DNA from: Cyanobacteriota bacterium
GTDB lineage: Bacteria > Cyanobacteriota > Cyanobacteriia > Leptolyngbyales > Leptolyngbyaceae
Reading direction: 5' to 3'
DNA length: 7,223 bases
Assembly: GCA_027482985.1 (NCBI GenBank)
Contig: JAIXVO010000252.1
Location: 1-7,223, forward strand
A program made the position numbers and the translations under genes. The notes under the pieces were generated by a model that was not told the DNA's origin, made no database searches, and saw only the letters and a list, made by a program, of their open reading frames with translations. This document shows, one piece after another, positions 5,725 through 7,223 of this stretch. How positions within the stretch are numbered: the stretch's first letter is position 1; each line of letters starts with the position of its first letter.

Positions 5725-7089
5725 ATGTCTGATTTTTCGGGGCTGTCCCGGCGTCGCTTTATCGCGACTGCGGGGGCAGCCAGCGGAGCTGTGTTATTAA
5801 AAGGTTGTTTCGGGAATCCACCGTCTCCAGCAAATTTGTCTCCCCGCGCGGAGGCGATGACGCTCAGTCCAGCTACAACCCCAGAAGTCTCGAATATTAA
5901 GCTGGGTTATATTGCGATCGCTGAATCTGCCCCTTTAATTATTGCGCGAGAAAAAGGCTTTTTTGACCGCTATGGGATGACGGGCGTGGATGTGTCGAAG
6001 CAAGCCTCCTGGGGTGCCGCCCGCGACAACATTGAAATTGGTTCGGAAGGCGGCGGGATTGACGGCGGTCAGTGGCAAATGCCTATGCCGCATCTGATTT
6101 CGGAAGGCTTGATCACCAAAGGCAGTCGCAAAATCCCGATGGTGTTGCTGGCGCAGCTCAGTACGCAAGGGAACGGCATCGCGATCGCCACCAAGCACGA
6201 AGGCAAAGGCTTTGGGCTGGACATCGGCAAATCCGGTGCGGGCGACTACATCAAGCAAATGTCGCAGAATGGCACCCCCTTCAAAGCGGCGTACACGTTT
6301 CCTAAAGTGAATCAAGACTTCTGGATTCGCTATTGGCTGGCAGCGGGTGGTGTCGATCCGAATAAAGACCTCAATTTGATTGCCGTGCCTGCCGCCCAAA
6401 CCGTCGCCAACATGCGCACCGGCTCGATGGATGGCTTCAGCACGGGCGACCCCTGGCCGTATCGGATCATTAAAGATCGGCGCAAAATTGGCTTCATGGC
6501 AGCATTAACCGCACAAATGTGGCCCGCCCACCCAGAAGAATATCTGGCGCTCCGGCGCGATTGGATTGAAAAGCACCCGATCGCCACCAAAGCGATTCTC
6601 AAAGCGGTGATGGAAGCCCAACAGTGGTGCGACGATCCCAAGAACCGGGAAGAAATGGTACGGATTCTCGCCACCCGCAAGTACTTTAACGTTCCCACCG
6701 ACTTCTTGCGTGGTCCCTACGAAGGTCACTACATCATGGGTGACAGCAAGCCTGAAGTGAAAGATCCCAACCTGGGCATCAAATACTGGAAGGACATTCG
6801 GGGCAGCGTCTCCTATCCCTATAAGAGCCATGACCTCTGGTTCCTGACCGAGAGTGTCCGCTGGGGCTTCCTGCCAGAAGGCGTTTTGGGCGAATCCAAG
6901 CGGATTATCGATACCGTCAGTGGTGAAAAATACTGGCGAGAAGCAGCGCAAGAAATCGGCATCCCCGCTGCGGACATCCCCCAATCCACCTCCCGTGGCC
7001 TCGAAAAATTCTTCGACGGTGTGGAATTCAACCCCGAAAATCCCAAAGCTTACCTCGACAGTCTCAAGATTAAGTCAATTAAGGCTTAG
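5725..7089 (+). CDS. cmpA: CmpA/NrtA-family ABC transporter substrate-binding lipoprotein, CmpA-like
   Basis: A 454-residue protein, normal length for the family, that captures ligand at the outer face of the cytoplasmic membrane for an ABC importer. The N-terminus has a twin-arginine motif SRRRF (8-12), a hydrophobic stretch and lipobox LKGC ending at Cys28, so it is predicted to be Tat-exported and lipid-anchored. Family blocks follow: [20 protein letters not shown] (59-78), [11 protein letters not shown] (92-102), [14 protein letters not shown] (109-122), [10 protein letters not shown] (146-155), NQDFWIRYW (196-204), FSTGDPWP (238-245), HPEEYLALR (269-277) and [17 protein letters not shown] (361-377). 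The [13 protein letters not shown] and HPEEY forms are those I associate with CmpA (bicarbonate, calcium-assisted); NrtA has His and Lys at the last two sites. The C-terminus ending LKIKSIKA is more NrtA-like. Permease and ATPase genes are expected right of the window. If a true cmp gene, CmpR and low carbon should induce it. Confidence 0.85.
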   Translation: MSDFSGLSRRRFIATAGAASGAVLLKGCFGNPPSPANLSPRAEAMTLSPATTPEVSNIKLGYIAIAESAPLIIAREKGFFDRYGMTGVDVSKQASWGAARDNIEIGSEGGGIDGGQWQMPMPHLISEGLITKGSRKIPMVLLAQLSTQGNGIAIATKHEGKGFGLDIGKSGAGDYIKQMSQNGTPFKAAYTFPKVNQDFWIRYWLAAGGVDPNKDLNLIAVPAAQTVANMRTGSMDGFSTGDPWPYRIIKDRRKIGFMAALTAQMWPAHPEEYLALRRDWIEKHPIATKAILKAVMEAQQWCDDPKNREEMVRILATRKYFNVPTDFLRGPYEGHYIMGDSKPEVKDPNLGIKYWKDIRGSVSYPYKSHDLWFLTESVRWGFLPEGVLGESKRIIDTVSGEKYWREAAQEIGIPAADIPQSTSRGLEKFFDGVEFNPENPKAYLDSLKIKSIKA

Positions 7090-7093
7090 GGGA

Positions 7094-7206
7094 TGGTAAT
7101 GGGTAATGGGTAATGGGTAATGAAGTGGGTAATGGGTAATGGGTAATGGGTAATGAAGTGGGTAATGGGTAATGGGTAATGAAGTGGGTAATGGGTAATG
7201 GGTAAT
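7094..7206 (+). repeat. Heptamer tandem array (GGGTAAT)n with GAAGT interruptions, STRR type
   Basis: Thirteen exact GGGTAAT units plus one leading TGGTAAT make four blocks (4, 4, 3 and 3 units) separated by three identical GAAGT pentamers at 7122-7126, 7155-7159 and 7181-7185. The first two composite units are each 33 bp and the third 26 bp, so the array has grown both by heptamer slippage and by duplication of larger blocks. Short tandemly repeated heptamers (STRR) are a known class in cyanobacteria. It starts five bases after the cmpA-like stop, where an operon partner or terminator would be expected. GGG recurs every seven bases on the + strand. Confidence 0.93.
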
Positions 7207-7223
7207 GGGGTATGTCTAAGTCC

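Larger units (their letters stand above)
157..6188. repeat. HIP1 octamers (GCGATCGC), eleven dispersed copies
   Basis: Exact copies start at 157, 562, 1368, 1760, 2906, 4043, 4403, 4982, 5668, 5914 and 6181. Chance predicts well under one in 7.2 kb of random sequence. Eight are inside genes and three in spacers. HIP1 overabundance is a hallmark of many cyanobacterial genomes and is the main compositional evidence for the source organism. Confidence 0.9.

Noticed and set aside
5935..6984. Long minus-strand open frames (up to 159 codons) opposite the cmpA-like gene
   Set aside because: They are shadows of a strongly recognised + strand gene and show no recognisable domain.
7094..7206. CRISPR array
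   Set aside because: The units are 7-mers with constant GAAGT interruptions; there are no 20-40 bp repeats with unique spacers.

Overview
The window looks like cyanobacterial chromosome. It carries at least eleven copies of the HIP1 octamer GCGATCGC, a CmpA/NrtA-family solute-binding lipoprotein, a DUF4336 protein (a family I know mainly from cyanobacteria and plastid-bearing eukaryotes), a heptanucleotide tandem repeat of the STRR kind, and a palindromic CCCTCA...TGAGGG intergenic repeat. The mix suggests a filamentous or Leptolyngbya-like lineage, but the species cannot be fixed from this. All five convincing genes lie on the + strand. There are no RNA genes, transposases or CRISPR arrays.

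Layout. 13-1353: an ArsB/NhaD/P-protein-type ion permease with its Shine-Dalgarno at the very start of the window. 1354-1702: a spacer holding a 99-bp palindromic repeat. 1703-2764: a zinc-dependent NADP-type alcohol/aldehyde dehydrogenase of the CAD/YahK class, in which one of the four expected structural-zinc cysteines is Asp. 2842 (or 2824)-4038: a DUF4336 protein. 4112-5305: a duplicated membrane protein of the AbrB/AbrB-dup (COG3180) family. These last three are separated by only about 60-80 bp, each gap carrying a short dyad, and may be co-transcribed. 5306-5724: a 419-bp AT-rich spacer with several dyads. 5725-7089: a Tat-exported lipoprotein whose ligand-pocket motifs match CmpA (bicarbonate) better than NrtA (nitrate). 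7094-7206: a GGGTAAT heptamer array with GAAGT interruptions, directly after the cmpA-like stop codon.

Functional links. The cmpA-like gene is probably the first gene of an ABC importer operon whose permease and ATPase genes would lie beyond the right edge. The other four genes are ordinary chromosomal genes with no evident shared pathway; two are transporters of unknown substrate. I see no convincing evidence of a new multi-gene system. The most noteworthy points are the G-quadruplex-capable heptamer array behind cmpA, the Asp substitution in the dehydrogenase zinc site, the 34-bp dyad before the AbrB-family gene, and the palindromic repeat.
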